NCBI RefSeq assembly: GCF_014650035.1
Contig: NZ_BMUE01000001.1
Span: 620,001 to 684,000, forward strand
Length of the DNA stretch: 64,000 nt
DNA from: Streptomyces lucensis JCM 4490
Lineage (GTDB): Bacteria; Actinomycetota; Actinomycetes; Streptomycetales; Streptomycetaceae
Direction: 5' to 3'
Made by a program: the position numbers and the translations under genes. The notes under the pieces were generated by a model. It was not told where the DNA came from and did no database searches. It saw nothing but the letters and a program-made list of their open reading frames with translations. Shown one piece after another: positions 16,901 through 24,910 of this stretch; position 1 is the stretch's first letter, and each line of letters starts with the position of its first letter.

Positions 16901-17557
16901 GCCTCCGGCCGGACCCCGGCCGACCTCGACGTCCTCATGGAACGTCTGGACTCGGTGTGGAACGCGCTCGCCTTCGACGCGCCCTGGAAGTCGCAGCAGG
17001 AGAAGGACAACGCGCGCGCGGCACTCGAACGCTTCCTCAACTGGCACGTACTGGACCGCACCGGCCGCACACCGGTGGCCAGCGAGCAGGACTTCGACGT
17101 CACCCTCGAAGCGGGCGACTACGCGGTCCGCGTCCGCGGCCAGATGGACCGGGTGGAGACGGACGGCGAGGGCAGGGCCTACGTGGTCGACTTCAAGACC
17201 GGCAAACAGGCGCCGAGCGCCGCCGAGGTGGGCCGCCACCCCCAGCTCGCCGTCTACCAGCTCGCCGTCCGGGAGGGCGCCGCCGACGCGGCCTTCGACG
17301 GCGCACGCCCCGAACCCGGCGGCGCCGAACTGGTGCACCTCAGACAGGGCGCCGCCCGGCGCGACGGCGGTGACAGCCTGCCCAAGGTGCAGTCGCAGGA
17401 GCCTTTGACGGGGGAGTGGGTCGGCGAGCTGCTGGCCACCGCCGCGGGAAAGGTCCTCGACGAGCGGTTCACACCGAGCACCGGCCAGCACTGCACGCAC
17501 TGCGCGTTCCGCGCCTCGTGCAGCGCCCGGCCCGAGGGACGCCACGTGGTCGAGTGA
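13901..17557 (+). CDS. adnA: AdnA-type helicase-nuclease subunit
   Basis: About 1218 residues from the GTG at 13901 (a GTG at 13856 would add 15). A UvrD-like SF1A motor comes first: Walker A GPGTGKTTT near residue 60, AVYVDEYQDTDPAQ, GDPDQSIYAFRGAD, and late motifs TAHRSKGLEW and VAATRARERL. A RecB/AddB-type nuclease follows with VRGQMDRVE, YVVDFKTGKQ and HPQLAVYQL. Cys in NTCALQWF and CTHCAFRASC form a likely 4Fe-4S cluster. AdnA pairs with AdnB to resect double-strand breaks in actinobacteria. Residues ~466-593 are an Ala/Gly/Asp/Glu repeat insertion between motor blocks. The A/B naming follows mycobacterial gene order. Confidence 0.88.
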   Translation: MSSSPSTRRLPHPQVRQGSRGAYRLVRTPPATVDPPPLDAAQRAVVDHRSGPLLVLAGPGTGKTTTLVESVAARIARGGDPERILVLTFSRKAAVDLRDRMALRIGAARAPRATTFHSYCYALVRAHQDSGLFAEPLRLLSGPEQDVAVRELLAGQPELERLGLAHVRWPDELRACLTTRGFADEVRAVLARSRELGLSPGALDAFARRIGRPDWRAAAAFLAEYLDVLDLQGVIDYAELVHRAVLLAGRPDTAARLAARYDAVYVDEYQDTDPAQVRLLRALAGGGRTLVALGDPDQSIYAFRGADVNGILDFPEAFRRADGRPAAVQVLRTSRRSGAALLAATRLITQRMPLPRLPAEKVRAHRGPAAVRDGGRAEVYTYPTPGTELDNIADILRRAHLEDGVPWSDMAVLVRAGARTLPTLRRALTAAGVPLDIDGDDLPLRHEPAVAPLLAALRAVATAEARHREEGPTAFPARRQPPTGETAPAAAPAGDVAQGAPSADAAHREVPGGNATPGGTPAADATTETPAGGAASEDGSVGNVPAEDAGAGDAVAGDAGLREAALGEAPTGDAGPEDAVAGEAPAGEAVADGSCWLDTETALTLLGSPLAGMDAADLRRLGRALREEERAAGNPLPPPSDDLLARALAEPERLAVHDPAYARGAQRLGALLRKARERLAGGGTAEEALWDLWQGTPWPTRLERAARRGGAAGRNADRDLDAVCALFATAARAEERTGGRGALNFLAGIEAEDIAADTLTRRAVRPDAVRLMTAHRSKGLEWRLVVVAGVQEGLWPDLRRRGSLLEADRIGRDGLAEPLTPGALLAEERRLFYVAATRARERLVVTAVKAPADDGDQPSRFLTELGVEPKDVTGRPRRPLSVPALVAELRATTVDPRASAALREAAARRLARLAALTDEDGRPLVPSAHPYRWWGMFEPTESKVPLRHRDQPVVLSGSALDQLANTCALQWFLGREVKADAPATTAQGFGNVVHALADEVASGRTPADLDVLMERLDSVWNALAFDAPWKSQQEKDNARAALERFLNWHVLDRTGRTPVASEQDFDVTLEAGDYAVRVRGQMDRVETDGEGRAYVVDFKTGKQAPSAAEVGRHPQLAVYQLAVREGAADAAFDGARPEPGGAELVHLRQGAARRDGGDSLPKVQSQEPLTGEWVGELLATAAGKVLDERFTPSTGQHCTHCAFRASCSARPEGRHVVE
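15350..15680 (+). repeat. Degenerate GC-rich tandem repeats inside adnA
   Basis: Imperfect repeats of units like GCCGGGGACGCC and GGGGAAGCTCCCGCC encode a run of G-D/E-A/V-x-A units (for example AGDAVAGDAGLREAALGEAP). They stay in frame, so they lengthen the protein rather than break it. Confidence 0.7.
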
Positions 17558-17692
17558 CGCGCGGCGGAGGCGGCGACGAGCAGGGCCGCGCGGGGGTGAC
17601 GTACGGCACCATAGGCGCTGACCTGCGGCTTTTCCCTATCTGCCGGTCGATCCGTCAGCGAGTGTCAGTGGCCGCCGCTAGCCTTTTCCGAC

Positions 17693-20600
17693 ATGCCCGC
17701 CCGTATCACCGACCCCGAGCAGCTCAAGGAGCTCCTCGGCATCCCGTTCACCCCGGAGCAGACGGCCTGCATCACCGCGCCGCCCGCCCCGCAGGTGATC
17801 GTGGCCGGAGCCGGATCGGGGAAGACCACCGTGATGGCGGCCCGCGTGGTCTGGCTGGTCGGCACCGGGCAGGTCGCGCCCGAACAGGTCCTCGGCCTGA
17901 CCTTCACCAACAAGGCCGCCGGCGAGCTGGCCGAGCGCGTCCGCAAGGCCCTGATCAGGGCCGGGATCAGCGACCCCGACGTCATCGACCCGGACGACCC
18001 ACCGGGTGAGCCGGTCATCTCGACGTACCACGCCTTCGCCGGACGCCTGCTGACCGACCACGGCCTCAGGCTCGGCCTGGAACCCACCTCACGCCTGCTG
18101 GCGGACGCGACCCGCTACCAGCTCGCCGCGCGCGTGCTGCGCGAGGCACCCGGCCCCTACCCGGCGCTCACCCGCTCCTTCGCCGACCTCGTCAGCGACC
18201 TGCTCGCCCTCGACTCCGAGCTCGCCGAGCACCTCGTCGACCCCGAGGAGCTGCGCGCCTGGGACGCCGGTCTGCTGCGCACCCTGGAGAGCGCCAGGCT
18301 CTCCAACGCCGACCTGCGCAAGGTCCCCGAGACGGCAGCGGCCCGCCGGGAACTCGCCGAACTCGTCCGGCGCTACCGGACCGCCAAACGCGAGCGGGAC
18401 CTGCTCGACTTCGGCGACCAGATCGCCCTGTCCGCCCGCCTCGCCGGCGTCCCCGAGGTGGGCCGCCTGCTGCGCGAGGAGTTCCGCGTGGTGCTTCTGG
18501 ACGAGTACCAGGACACCTCCGTGGCCCAGCGCGTCCTGCTGGCGGGACTGTTCGGCGGCGGCACCGGCCATCCGGTGACCGCCGTGGGCGACCCCTGCCA
18601 GGCCATCTACGGCTGGCGCGGTGCCTCCGTGGCCAACCTGGACGACTTCCCCGCGCACTTCTCCCACGCCGACGGCCGGCCCGCCACCCGGCAGGCGCTC
18701 AGCGAGAACCGCCGCAGCGGCGGCCGTCTCCTCGACCTCGCCAACGGCCTGGCCGAGCCCCTGCGCGCCATGCACGCGGGCGTGGAGGCACTGCGCCCCG
18801 CCCCCGGCGCCGAACGCGACGGCGTGGTCCGCTGCGCCCTGCTGCCCACCCACGCCGAGGAGATCGACTGGATCGCCGACTCCCTCGCCCATCTCGTCCG
18901 CACCGGCACCGCCCCCGGCGAGATCGCCGTACTGTGCCGCACCGCGACCGACTTCGGGGAGATCCAGAGTGCTCTGGTGGCCCGCGACATCCCCGTGGAG
19001 GTGGTCGGCCTGTCCGGGCTGCTGCACCTGCCGGAGATCGCCGACCTCGTCGCCGTCTGCGAGGTCCTGCAGGACCCCGGCGCCAACGCGTCCCTGGTGC
19101 GCCTGCTGACCGGACCGCGCTGGCGCATCGGACCCCGCGACCTCGCCCTGCTCGGCCGCCGCGCCCGGCTGCTGGTCGCCCACGCGCGTGTGGACGACGA
19201 CGGCGACCCGGACCGGCGGCTCGCCGCGGCCGTCGAGGGAACCGACCCCTCCGAGGTGATATCGCTCGCGGACGCCCTCGACACCTTCCTGGAGACGCCG
19301 TGGGAGGGTGACTTCGCAGCGAGTGCCGACGACGGCCTGCCGTTCTCACCCGACGCGCGGGTGCGCTTCGCCCGCCTCGCCGCCGAACTGCGCGACCTTC
19401 GCCGCTCCCTGGCCGACCCGCTGATGGACGTGCTGCACCGGGTTCTCGCCGTCACCGGCCTGGAGGTTGAGCTGTCGGCGTCCCCGCACGCCCTGGCCGC
19501 CCGCCGCCGCGAGACCCTGTCCAACTTCCTCGACGTCGCCGCGTCCTTCGCGGCGGGCGACGGCGAGGCCACGCTGCTCGCCTTCCTCGGTTTCCTGCGC
19601 ACCGCCGCGCAGTACGAGAAGGGTCTGGACAACGCCCTGCCCGGCGGCGAGAACACCGTCAAGGTGCTCACCGCCCACAAGTCCAAGGGCCTCGAGTGGG
19701 ACGTCGTCGCCGTGCCCGGCCTGGTCAACGGCACCTTCCCCAGCGCCCAGGGCCGCGAGAAGTGGACCGCGCAGGCCAAGGTGGTGCCGCACGCCCTGCG
19801 CGGCGACACCGACACGCTGCCCGACGTCGGCTCGTGGGACTCACGCGGCATGAAGGCCTTCCACGAGGCCATGAAGGACCACCAGCACACCGAGGAGCTC
19901 CGTCTCGGCTACGTCACCTTCACCCGTCCCCGCTCCCTGCTGCTCGGCTCCGGTCACTGGTGGGGGCCCAGCCAGAAGAAGCCGCGCGGCCCCTCCGGCT
20001 TCCTCCAGGCCCTGCACGACCACTGCGCCGCCGGCCACGGCGAGATCGAGGCGTGGGTGGACCGGCCCGCCGAGGACGCGGAGAACCCGGCCCTGCACAC
20101 GGCCACCGCGGACCAGGTGTGGCCGCTCCCGCTGGACGAGGCCGCCCTGGCCCGCCGCCGCGAGGCCGCCGACACCGTCCTCGCCCACCTCGAAGCCCTC
20201 GCCGCCCCGGGCGGCGAGCGCCCGCCGGCCGACCATGCCCCCGCCGCCTTCGACGACCCGGACTGGCCCACGCCACCCGACGACGACCTCCCCGGCGACC
20301 CGTACGGCGACGCGCCGTACGACGGGTACTTCCCGCACGACGAGCACCTCCCTCACGAAGAGGACTTCCCCTACGACGAGGACACCGAGGGCTTCCCGTA
20401 CGACGACGCCTTCGGTGCGGAGCCGCCGCACGACACCGACGCGCCCTCACCGGACGAGCCGGACGAGCCGGACGAGCCCAAGGACCCGGCCGACCGGGAA
20501 GACCCCGCCGACCGCGACGCCCGGCACGCACGCCGGCCGACGGTCCCCCGTCAGGCGCCCCCGCCGCGGGACCGCCCCGGACGGCCCGTCGAGCCGCGAC

Positions 20601-21325
20601 CGCACACGTCCCTCACCCCCGAGGAAGCCCGCGCGATCGCCTCCTGGGACCGCGACCTCGACGCGCTCGCCGGAGAGCTGCTGCGCGCCCGGCAGACCGT
20701 CACGGACGTCCCCCTGCCCGTCACCCTGACCGCTTCCCAGCTGCTGCGGCTGGCCGAGGACCCGGACGGGCTCGCACAGGAACTCGCGCGCCCCATGCCG
20801 CGCCCCCCGCAACCGGCCGCGCGCCGAGGCACCCGGTTCCACGCCTGGGTGGAAGCCCGCTTCGAGGAACTGACCCTGCCCCTGCTCGAACCGGAGGAGC
20901 TGCCCGGCGGCGACGCGGAGATCGCCGACGAACGCGACCTGGAAGCCCTCAAGGAGGCCTTCGAACGCACCGAGTACGCCCGGCGCACCCCCTACCGGGT
21001 GGAGGCACCCTTCCAGCTCGACCTGGCCGGCCGCGTCGTCCGGGGCCGCATCGACGCCGTCTACCGCGACGGCGACGGCGCCGGGGCCACGTACGAGATC
21101 GTCGACTGGAAGACCGGCCGCGGCGCCGCGGACCCGCTCCAGCTGGCCGTCTACCGGCTGGCCTGGGCCGAGCAGCAGGGCGTGCCGCCCGAGTCCGTCA
21201 CCGCGGCCTTCCTGTACGTGCGCACCGGCGAGGTGGTGCGCCCCGCGGGCCTGCCGGACCGGGCCGCGCTGGAGCGGCTGCTCACGGGCGAGCCTGGGGC
21301 GGCGCGGGAGGCGGCCCGGGAGTGA
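17693..21325 (+). CDS. adnB: AdnB-type helicase-nuclease subunit
   Basis: A 1210-residue partner of the preceding gene, with an ATG start. The SF1A motor is intact: GAGSGKTTV at 39-47, GLTFTNKAAGELAERV, VVLLDEYQDTSVAQRV, GDPCQAIYGWRGAS, ENRRSGGRLL, TAHKSKGLEWD and GYVTFTRPRS. The C-terminal nuclease has RGTRFHAWVEARF, VRGRIDAVYRDGDG, YEIVDWKTG and LQLAVYRLAW, without the Fe-S cysteines of its partner. Residues ~843-966 form an acidic Asp/Pro/Glu-rich insertion (DDDLPGDPYGD and similar) separating motor from nuclease. Together the subunits unwind and cut DNA ends to prepare them for recombination. The 135-base gap from adnA has a possible CATAGG -10 element. Confidence 0.9.
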   Translation: MPARITDPEQLKELLGIPFTPEQTACITAPPAPQVIVAGAGSGKTTVMAARVVWLVGTGQVAPEQVLGLTFTNKAAGELAERVRKALIRAGISDPDVIDPDDPPGEPVISTYHAFAGRLLTDHGLRLGLEPTSRLLADATRYQLAARVLREAPGPYPALTRSFADLVSDLLALDSELAEHLVDPEELRAWDAGLLRTLESARLSNADLRKVPETAAARRELAELVRRYRTAKRERDLLDFGDQIALSARLAGVPEVGRLLREEFRVVLLDEYQDTSVAQRVLLAGLFGGGTGHPVTAVGDPCQAIYGWRGASVANLDDFPAHFSHADGRPATRQALSENRRSGGRLLDLANGLAEPLRAMHAGVEALRPAPGAERDGVVRCALLPTHAEEIDWIADSLAHLVRTGTAPGEIAVLCRTATDFGEIQSALVARDIPVEVVGLSGLLHLPEIADLVAVCEVLQDPGANASLVRLLTGPRWRIGPRDLALLGRRARLLVAHARVDDDGDPDRRLAAAVEGTDPSEVISLADALDTFLETPWEGDFAASADDGLPFSPDARVRFARLAAELRDLRRSLADPLMDVLHRVLAVTGLEVELSASPHALAARRRETLSNFLDVAASFAAGDGEATLLAFLGFLRTAAQYEKGLDNALPGGENTVKVLTAHKSKGLEWDVVAVPGLVNGTFPSAQGREKWTAQAKVVPHALRGDTDTLPDVGSWDSRGMKAFHEAMKDHQHTEELRLGYVTFTRPRSLLLGSGHWWGPSQKKPRGPSGFLQALHDHCAAGHGEIEAWVDRPAEDAENPALHTATADQVWPLPLDEAALARRREAADTVLAHLEALAAPGGERPPADHAPAAFDDPDWPTPPDDDLPGDPYGDAPYDGYFPHDEHLPHEEDFPYDEDTEGFPYDDAFGAEPPHDTDAPSPDEPDEPDEPKDPADREDPADRDARHARRPTVPRQAPPPRDRPGRPVEPRPHTSLTPEEARAIASWDRDLDALAGELLRARQTVTDVPLPVTLTASQLLRLAEDPDGLAQELARPMPRPPQPAARRGTRFHAWVEARFEELTLPLLEPEELPGGDAEIADERDLEALKEAFERTEYARRTPYRVEAPFQLDLAGRVVRGRIDAVYRDGDGAGATYEIVDWKTGRGAADPLQLAVYRLAWAEQQGVPPESVTAAFLYVRTGEVVRPAGLPDRAALERLLTGEPGAAREAARE

Positions 21326-21442
21326 CGTGGCAAAGGCGGTCCGTGGGCGACTGCCAGGGGTGGCGGGAGTGACATGGCAGACCACGCGGGTGTGACGAAC
21401 CGCCCGCCGAGCATGCCCCTGCGGACGGATAGGCTCGTGAGC

Positions 21443-22846
21443 ATGAGCGAGACCCCGGACAGCGCCGTCCGCACCTACATCGAGCAGCACCGCGCCGCCT
21501 TCCTCGACGACCTCTCCGCATGGCTGCGCATCCCCTCCGTGTCGGCACAGCCCGATCACGCGCCCGATGTACGGCGCAGCGCCGACTGGCTCGCCGCCAA
21601 GCTCCGGGAGACCGGTTTCCCGACCGCCGAGGTCTGGCAGACCCCGGGCGCCCCGGCCGTCTACGCCGAGTGGCCCTCGGGCGACCCCCAGGCGCCCACC
21701 GTCCTCGTCTACGGCCACCACGACGTCCAGCCCGCCGCCCGCGAGGACGGCTGGGACAGCGACCCCTTCGAGCCGGTCGTCCGCGGGAACCGCCTCTACG
21801 CGCGCGGGGCGGCCGACGACAAGGGACAGGTGTTCTTCCACACGCTCGGCGTCCGCGCCCACCTCGCCGCCACCGGCCGCACCGCCCCCGCGGTCAACCT
21901 CAAGCTGCTGGTCGAGGGCGAGGAGGAATCCGGCTCCCCGCACTTCCGGGCCCTGGTGGAGGAGCGCGCGGAGCGGCTCACCGCGGACGCCGTCATCGTC
22001 TCCGACACCGGCATGTGGTCCGAGGACACCCCGACCGTGTGCACCGGCATGCGCGGCCTCGCCGAGTGCGAGATCCGCCTGTACGGCCCCGACCAGGACA
22101 TCCACTCCGGGTCCTTCGGCGGCGCCGTGCCCAACCCGGCCACCGCCGCAGCCCGCCTGGTCGCCGCCCTCCACGACGAGCACGCGCGCGTGGCGGTCCC
22201 CGGCTTCTACGACGGCATCGTCGAGCTGACCGACCGCGAGCGCGAGCTGTTCGCCGAGCTGCCCTTCGACGAGGAGCGCTGGCTGCGCACCGCCAAGTCC
22301 CACGCCACCCACGGCGAGGCCGGGCTGACCACCCTGGAGCGCATCTGGGCCCGCCCGACCGCCGAGGTCAACGGCATCGGCGGCGGCTACCAGGGCCCCG
22401 GCAGCAAGACGATCATCCCCTCCTCGGCGATGGTGAAGCTGTCCTTCCGGCTGGTCGCCGGCCAGGACCCCGACCACATCGAGAAGGCCGTCCGCGACTG
22501 GGCCGCCGAGCAGGTGCCCGCCGGCATCCGGTGCGAGATCGACTTCGGGTCGGCCACGCGCCCGTGCCTGACCCCGCTCGACCACCCGGCCCTGCAGTCC
22601 GTGGTCCGCGCCATGGGCCGAGCCTTCGAAGGACCGGTCCGCTTCACCCGCGAGGGTGGCTCCGGACCCGCGGCGGATCTCCAGGAGGTCCTGGGCGCGC
22701 CCGTGCTCTTCCTGGGCATCTCCGTCCCCTCCGACGGCTGGCACGCCCCCAACGAGAAGGTGGAACTGGACCTCCTCCTCAAAGGCGTCGAGACCAGTGC
22801 CCACCTCTGGGGCGACCTGGCCGGCACCTGGCGCCCCACGCCCTGA
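21443..22846 (+). CDS. M20 family metallodipeptidase
   Basis: A 467-residue cytoplasmic dinuclear zinc peptidase. The ATG at 21443 is favoured over an upstream frame start at 21374 because MSETPDSAVRTYIEQHR begins the family core. Metal ligands are seen in order: His in VYGHHDVQP, bridging Asp in ARGAADDKGQ, Glu-Glu in VEGEEESGSPHF, Asp in VSDTGMWSED and His near the end in GWHAPNEKVELD. The lid domain (IHSGSFGGAVPNP to EIDFGSATRPC) is complete. Relatives are carnosinase-like or Dug1-like dipeptidases that hydrolyse Cys-Gly and other dipeptides. Co-directional with adnB and nudC; no functional link to them is evident. Confidence 0.9.
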   Translation: MSETPDSAVRTYIEQHRAAFLDDLSAWLRIPSVSAQPDHAPDVRRSADWLAAKLRETGFPTAEVWQTPGAPAVYAEWPSGDPQAPTVLVYGHHDVQPAAREDGWDSDPFEPVVRGNRLYARGAADDKGQVFFHTLGVRAHLAATGRTAPAVNLKLLVEGEEESGSPHFRALVEERAERLTADAVIVSDTGMWSEDTPTVCTGMRGLAECEIRLYGPDQDIHSGSFGGAVPNPATAAARLVAALHDEHARVAVPGFYDGIVELTDRERELFAELPFDEERWLRTAKSHATHGEAGLTTLERIWARPTAEVNGIGGGYQGPGSKTIIPSSAMVKLSFRLVAGQDPDHIEKAVRDWAAEQVPAGIRCEIDFGSATRPCLTPLDHPALQSVVRAMGRAFEGPVRFTREGGSGPAADLQEVLGAPVLFLGISVPSDGWHAPNEKVELDLLLKGVETSAHLWGDLAGTWRPTP

Positions 22847-23002
22847 CCGTCCGGCGCCGTACGGACGGGCGTCACGCGCGGGGCACACTGGAAGGAACCG
22901 TCCCGCGCGTCCCGCCCCCGCCCGGCCCGGTGCCCCGCGCCCTACGTCCCGCCGAACCGTCCGCCGATACGAACCGCCGCACTGGGGGAGTTGGAAGCAC
23001 CC

Positions 23003-23947
23003 GTGACCACCTGGACCGACGACACAGCCGACCGACCCATCTCGCTGACCGCACCGAGCGGCATCGACCGCGCCGCCCACCACCGGCTGGACGAGGCCTG
23101 GCTCGCGGCGGCGTGGAGCCACCCCACGACCCGCTGCTTCGTGGTCTCCGGGGGCCAGGTGCTCATCGACGAGACCGCGGACGGGCGGACCGAACTCGTC
23201 ATGACGCCGTCCTTCGAGGCCCCGCTCACCGAGGCACACCGCTACTTCCTCGGCATCGACGAGGAGGGAGTCAGCTACTTCGCGCTGCAGAAGGACACCC
23301 TGCCCGGCCGCATCGACCAGTCCGCCCGCCCCGCGGGTCTGCGCGAGGCCGGCCTGCTGCTGCCGCCGCGCGACGCCGGGCTCATGGTGCACGCGGTCGG
23401 CCTGGAGAACTGGCAGCGCACCCACCGCTTCTGCTCCCGCTGCGGCGAGCGCACCGTCATCGCCGCGGCCGGCCACATCCGCCGCTGCCCGGCCTGCGGC
23501 GCCGAGCACTACCCGCGCACCGACCCGGCCGTGATCATGTCCGTGACCGACGCGGACGACCGCATCCTGCTCGGCCGCCAGGTGCACTGGCCCGAGGGCC
23601 GTTTCTCCACGCTCGCCGGCTTCGTCGAGCCCGGCGAGTCCGTCGAGCAGGCGGTGCGCCGCGAGGTCTGCGAGGAGGTCGGCGTCACCGTCGGCCCGGT
23701 CGAGTACGTCGCCAGCCAGCCCTGGCCCTTCCCGTCCAGCCTGATGCTCGGCTTCACGGCCCGCGCCACCTCGACCGCGATCACCGTCGACGGCGACGAG
23801 ATCCACGAGGCCCGCTGGTTCTCCCGCGAGGAGCTGCACGACGCCTTCGAGACCGGCGAGGTGCTGCCGCCCTACGGCATCTCCATCGCCGCCCGCCTGA
23901 TCGAGATGTGGTACGGCAAGCCGCTGCCGACGCGCAGCGCGTTCTGA
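23003..23947 (+). CDS. nudC: NAD+ diphosphatase / NAD-capped RNA hydrolase NudC
   Basis: A 314-residue NUDIX enzyme. The GTG at 23003 follows GGAAG at a good distance. A zinc ribbon lies mid-protein (CSRCGERTV, then RRCPACGAEHYPR). The NUDIX box reads GFVEPGESVEQAVRREVCEE, and the NudC-specific SQPWPFPSSLMLGF follows it. NudC splits NADH/NAD+ into NMN(H) and AMP and removes NAD caps from RNA. The same gene lies next to uvrD2 and mycoredoxin in mycobacteria (Rv3199c). A terminator hairpin follows 31 bases after the stop. Confidence 0.93.
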   Translation: MTTWTDDTADRPISLTAPSGIDRAAHHRLDEAWLAAAWSHPTTRCFVVSGGQVLIDETADGRTELVMTPSFEAPLTEAHRYFLGIDEEGVSYFALQKDTLPGRIDQSARPAGLREAGLLLPPRDAGLMVHAVGLENWQRTHRFCSRCGERTVIAAAGHIRRCPACGAEHYPRTDPAVIMSVTDADDRILLGRQVHWPEGRFSTLAGFVEPGESVEQAVRREVCEEVGVTVGPVEYVASQPWPFPSSLMLGFTARATSTAITVDGDEIHEARWFSREELHDAFETGEVLPPYGISIAARLIEMWYGKPLPTRSAF

Positions 23948-23977
23948 TCCTGTCACCGGCGACCCGCGACCGCGGAC

Positions 23978-24007
23978 ACCCCGCCCGCCCCTCGGGGCAG
24001 GCGGGGT
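23978..24007 (+). terminator. Terminator after nudC
   Basis: ACCCCGCCCGCCCC (23978-23991) pairs with GGGGCAGGCGGGGT (23994-24007), 13 of 14 positions matching, with a very short apical loop. It lies between convergent nudC and the small hypothetical gene and may serve both. Confidence 0.7.
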
Positions 24008-24016
24008 CCCGCCGTC

Positions 24017-24211
24017 TCAGGGGAGCAGGGGGCGCCCCTCCCTCGCGGCCTCGAAGTGCTCGTCCCGGAGCGCGTCCTCACCGTGCTCGGCGACGAAGGC
24101 CCGCACCCGGCCGAGAGGGCTGTCCGGCGGGGGCGGTTCCTCGCTGATCGTGAAGCCCAGGATCTGCGCCCAGAACGCGGCGCCCACGTCCTGCGGATTG
24201 TTCATGTCCAT
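24017..24211 (-). CDS. Small hypothetical protein
   Basis: A 64-residue acidic protein (MDMNNPQDVGAAFW, then QILGFTISEEPPPPDSPLG, then an EHGEDALRDEHFEAAREGRP helix). No family is recognised. There is no ribosome-binding site before either ATG (24211 or 24205). A repeat element begins only 10 bases upstream of 24211, so its original promoter and leader have probably been displaced. It may be poorly expressed or rely on a promoter in the element. Confidence 0.55.
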   Translation of the reverse strand: MDMNNPQDVGAAFWAQILGFTISEEPPPPDSPLGRVRAFVAEHGEDALRDEHFEAAREGRPLLP

Positions 24212-24221
24212 GCCGCGCACA

Positions 24222-24389
24222 CTAGTGCTGCGGCCGGGAAGGTTCGCCGGGAAGCTCGCGACGTCCGGTGCGGTGCATCGCAAGGCGGAGCATCATCCGC
24301 GTACTGGATGTACTCGGGTGCTGCGACAACGCGGCGAGGTGCCGTGCCGGGCGTCGCGAGCCGGTGAACCTTCCCGGTCGCAGCACTAG
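24222..24389. mobile_element. 168-bp MITE-like inverted-repeat element
   Basis: The element begins and ends with CTAG and has 24-base terminal inverted repeats differing at a single position (24222-24245 against 24366-24389; ends read CTAGTGCTGCG). The inverted symmetry continues inward past GCTCGCGACG, so nearly the whole element could fold into a hairpin. There is no open frame, so it is non-autonomous. The CTAG ends may be a target duplication or part of the repeat. I recall similar repeats dispersed in Streptomyces genomes but cannot verify that here. Confidence 0.75.
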
Positions 24390-24414
24390 ACGGAGGGTCC
24401 GACAAGGGGCGGCA

Positions 24415-24458
24415 CACGAAACCCCCGACCGCCGTCAGGCGCCGTCGGGGGTTCCGTG
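24415..24458 (-). terminator. Terminator of mrx1
   Basis: CACGAAACCCCCGAC (24415-24429) pairs with GTCGGGGGTTCCGTG (24444-24458) with one mismatch. It lies just after the mrx1 stop on the minus strand and before the repeat element. Confidence 0.8.
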
Positions 24459-24468
24459 TGTGCGGGGA

Positions 24469-24726
24469 TCAGGCCGTGAGGGCCTGCTTCACCTGGGCGA
24501 GGCTCGGGTTGGTCATCACGACCTCGCTGCTGCCGGAGCCGGGGACCACGCGCACCGTGGGAACCGTCTGGTTTCCGCCGTTCGCCTTCTCCACGAACGC
24601 GGCGGACTCGGGGTCCTGCTCGATGTTGATCTCGGTGTAGGCGATGCCCTCCCGGTCCAGCTGGCTCTTCAGCCGCCGGCAGTAGCCGCACCAAGTCGTG
24701 CTGTACATCGTCACAGTGCCCTGCAT
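24469..24726 (-). CDS. mrx1: Mycoredoxin-1 (glutaredoxin-like protein)
   Basis: An 85-residue glutaredoxin-fold protein. The active site WCGYC (Cys13, Cys16) matches mycoredoxin-1, which removes mycothiol from oxidised proteins using mycothiol as reductant. The cis-proline loop NQTVPTVRVV and C-terminal helix ATNPSLAQ-type segment are present. The ATG at 24726 gives the full domain and no extra residues. It is divergent from uvrD2, as in mycobacteria (Rv3198A/Rv3198c), and has its own SigR-type promoter and terminator, so it is a monocistronic member of the thiol-stress response. Confidence 0.92.
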   Translation of the reverse strand: MQGTVTMYSTTWCGYCRRLKSQLDREGIAYTEINIEQDPESAAFVEKANGGNQTVPTVRVVPGSGSSEVVMTNPSLAQVKQALTA

Positions 24727-24773
24727 GCTCGCGCTCCTCAGGCAGCTCGTAAAACAGATCGTCCACGGGGAAG

Positions 24774-24799
24774 AACACAAGTCGTCGGCCCGCCATTCC
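24774..24799 (-). promoter_or_regulatory. SigR-type promoter of mrx1
   Basis: Read on the minus strand, GGAAT (24799-24795) is followed after 18 bases by GTT (24776-24774), an exact match to the sigma-R consensus. It lies 48 bases before the mrx1 ATG, within the divergent mrx1/uvrD2 gap. Confidence 0.8.
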
Positions 24800-24910
24800 C
24801 GCGGGGGGTATACATCCCCGACTGTGACATCTGCCGCATTCGTACGACCATCGGCACCCCCCTGTGGACAACCGGCACGGCACTCTCCGGCGACCTGGCA
24901 GCATGGCGGT

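Noticed and set aside
13829..17545. Long minus-strand open frame antisense to adnA (over 1200 codons)
   Set aside because: It mirrors a clear helicase gene; in 70%+ GC DNA such antisense frames are shadows, and the translated product is low-complexity with no domain.
20447..23956. Long minus-strand open frame over adnB, the peptidase and nudC
   Set aside because: Shadow of three well-supported genes; product has no recognisable domain.
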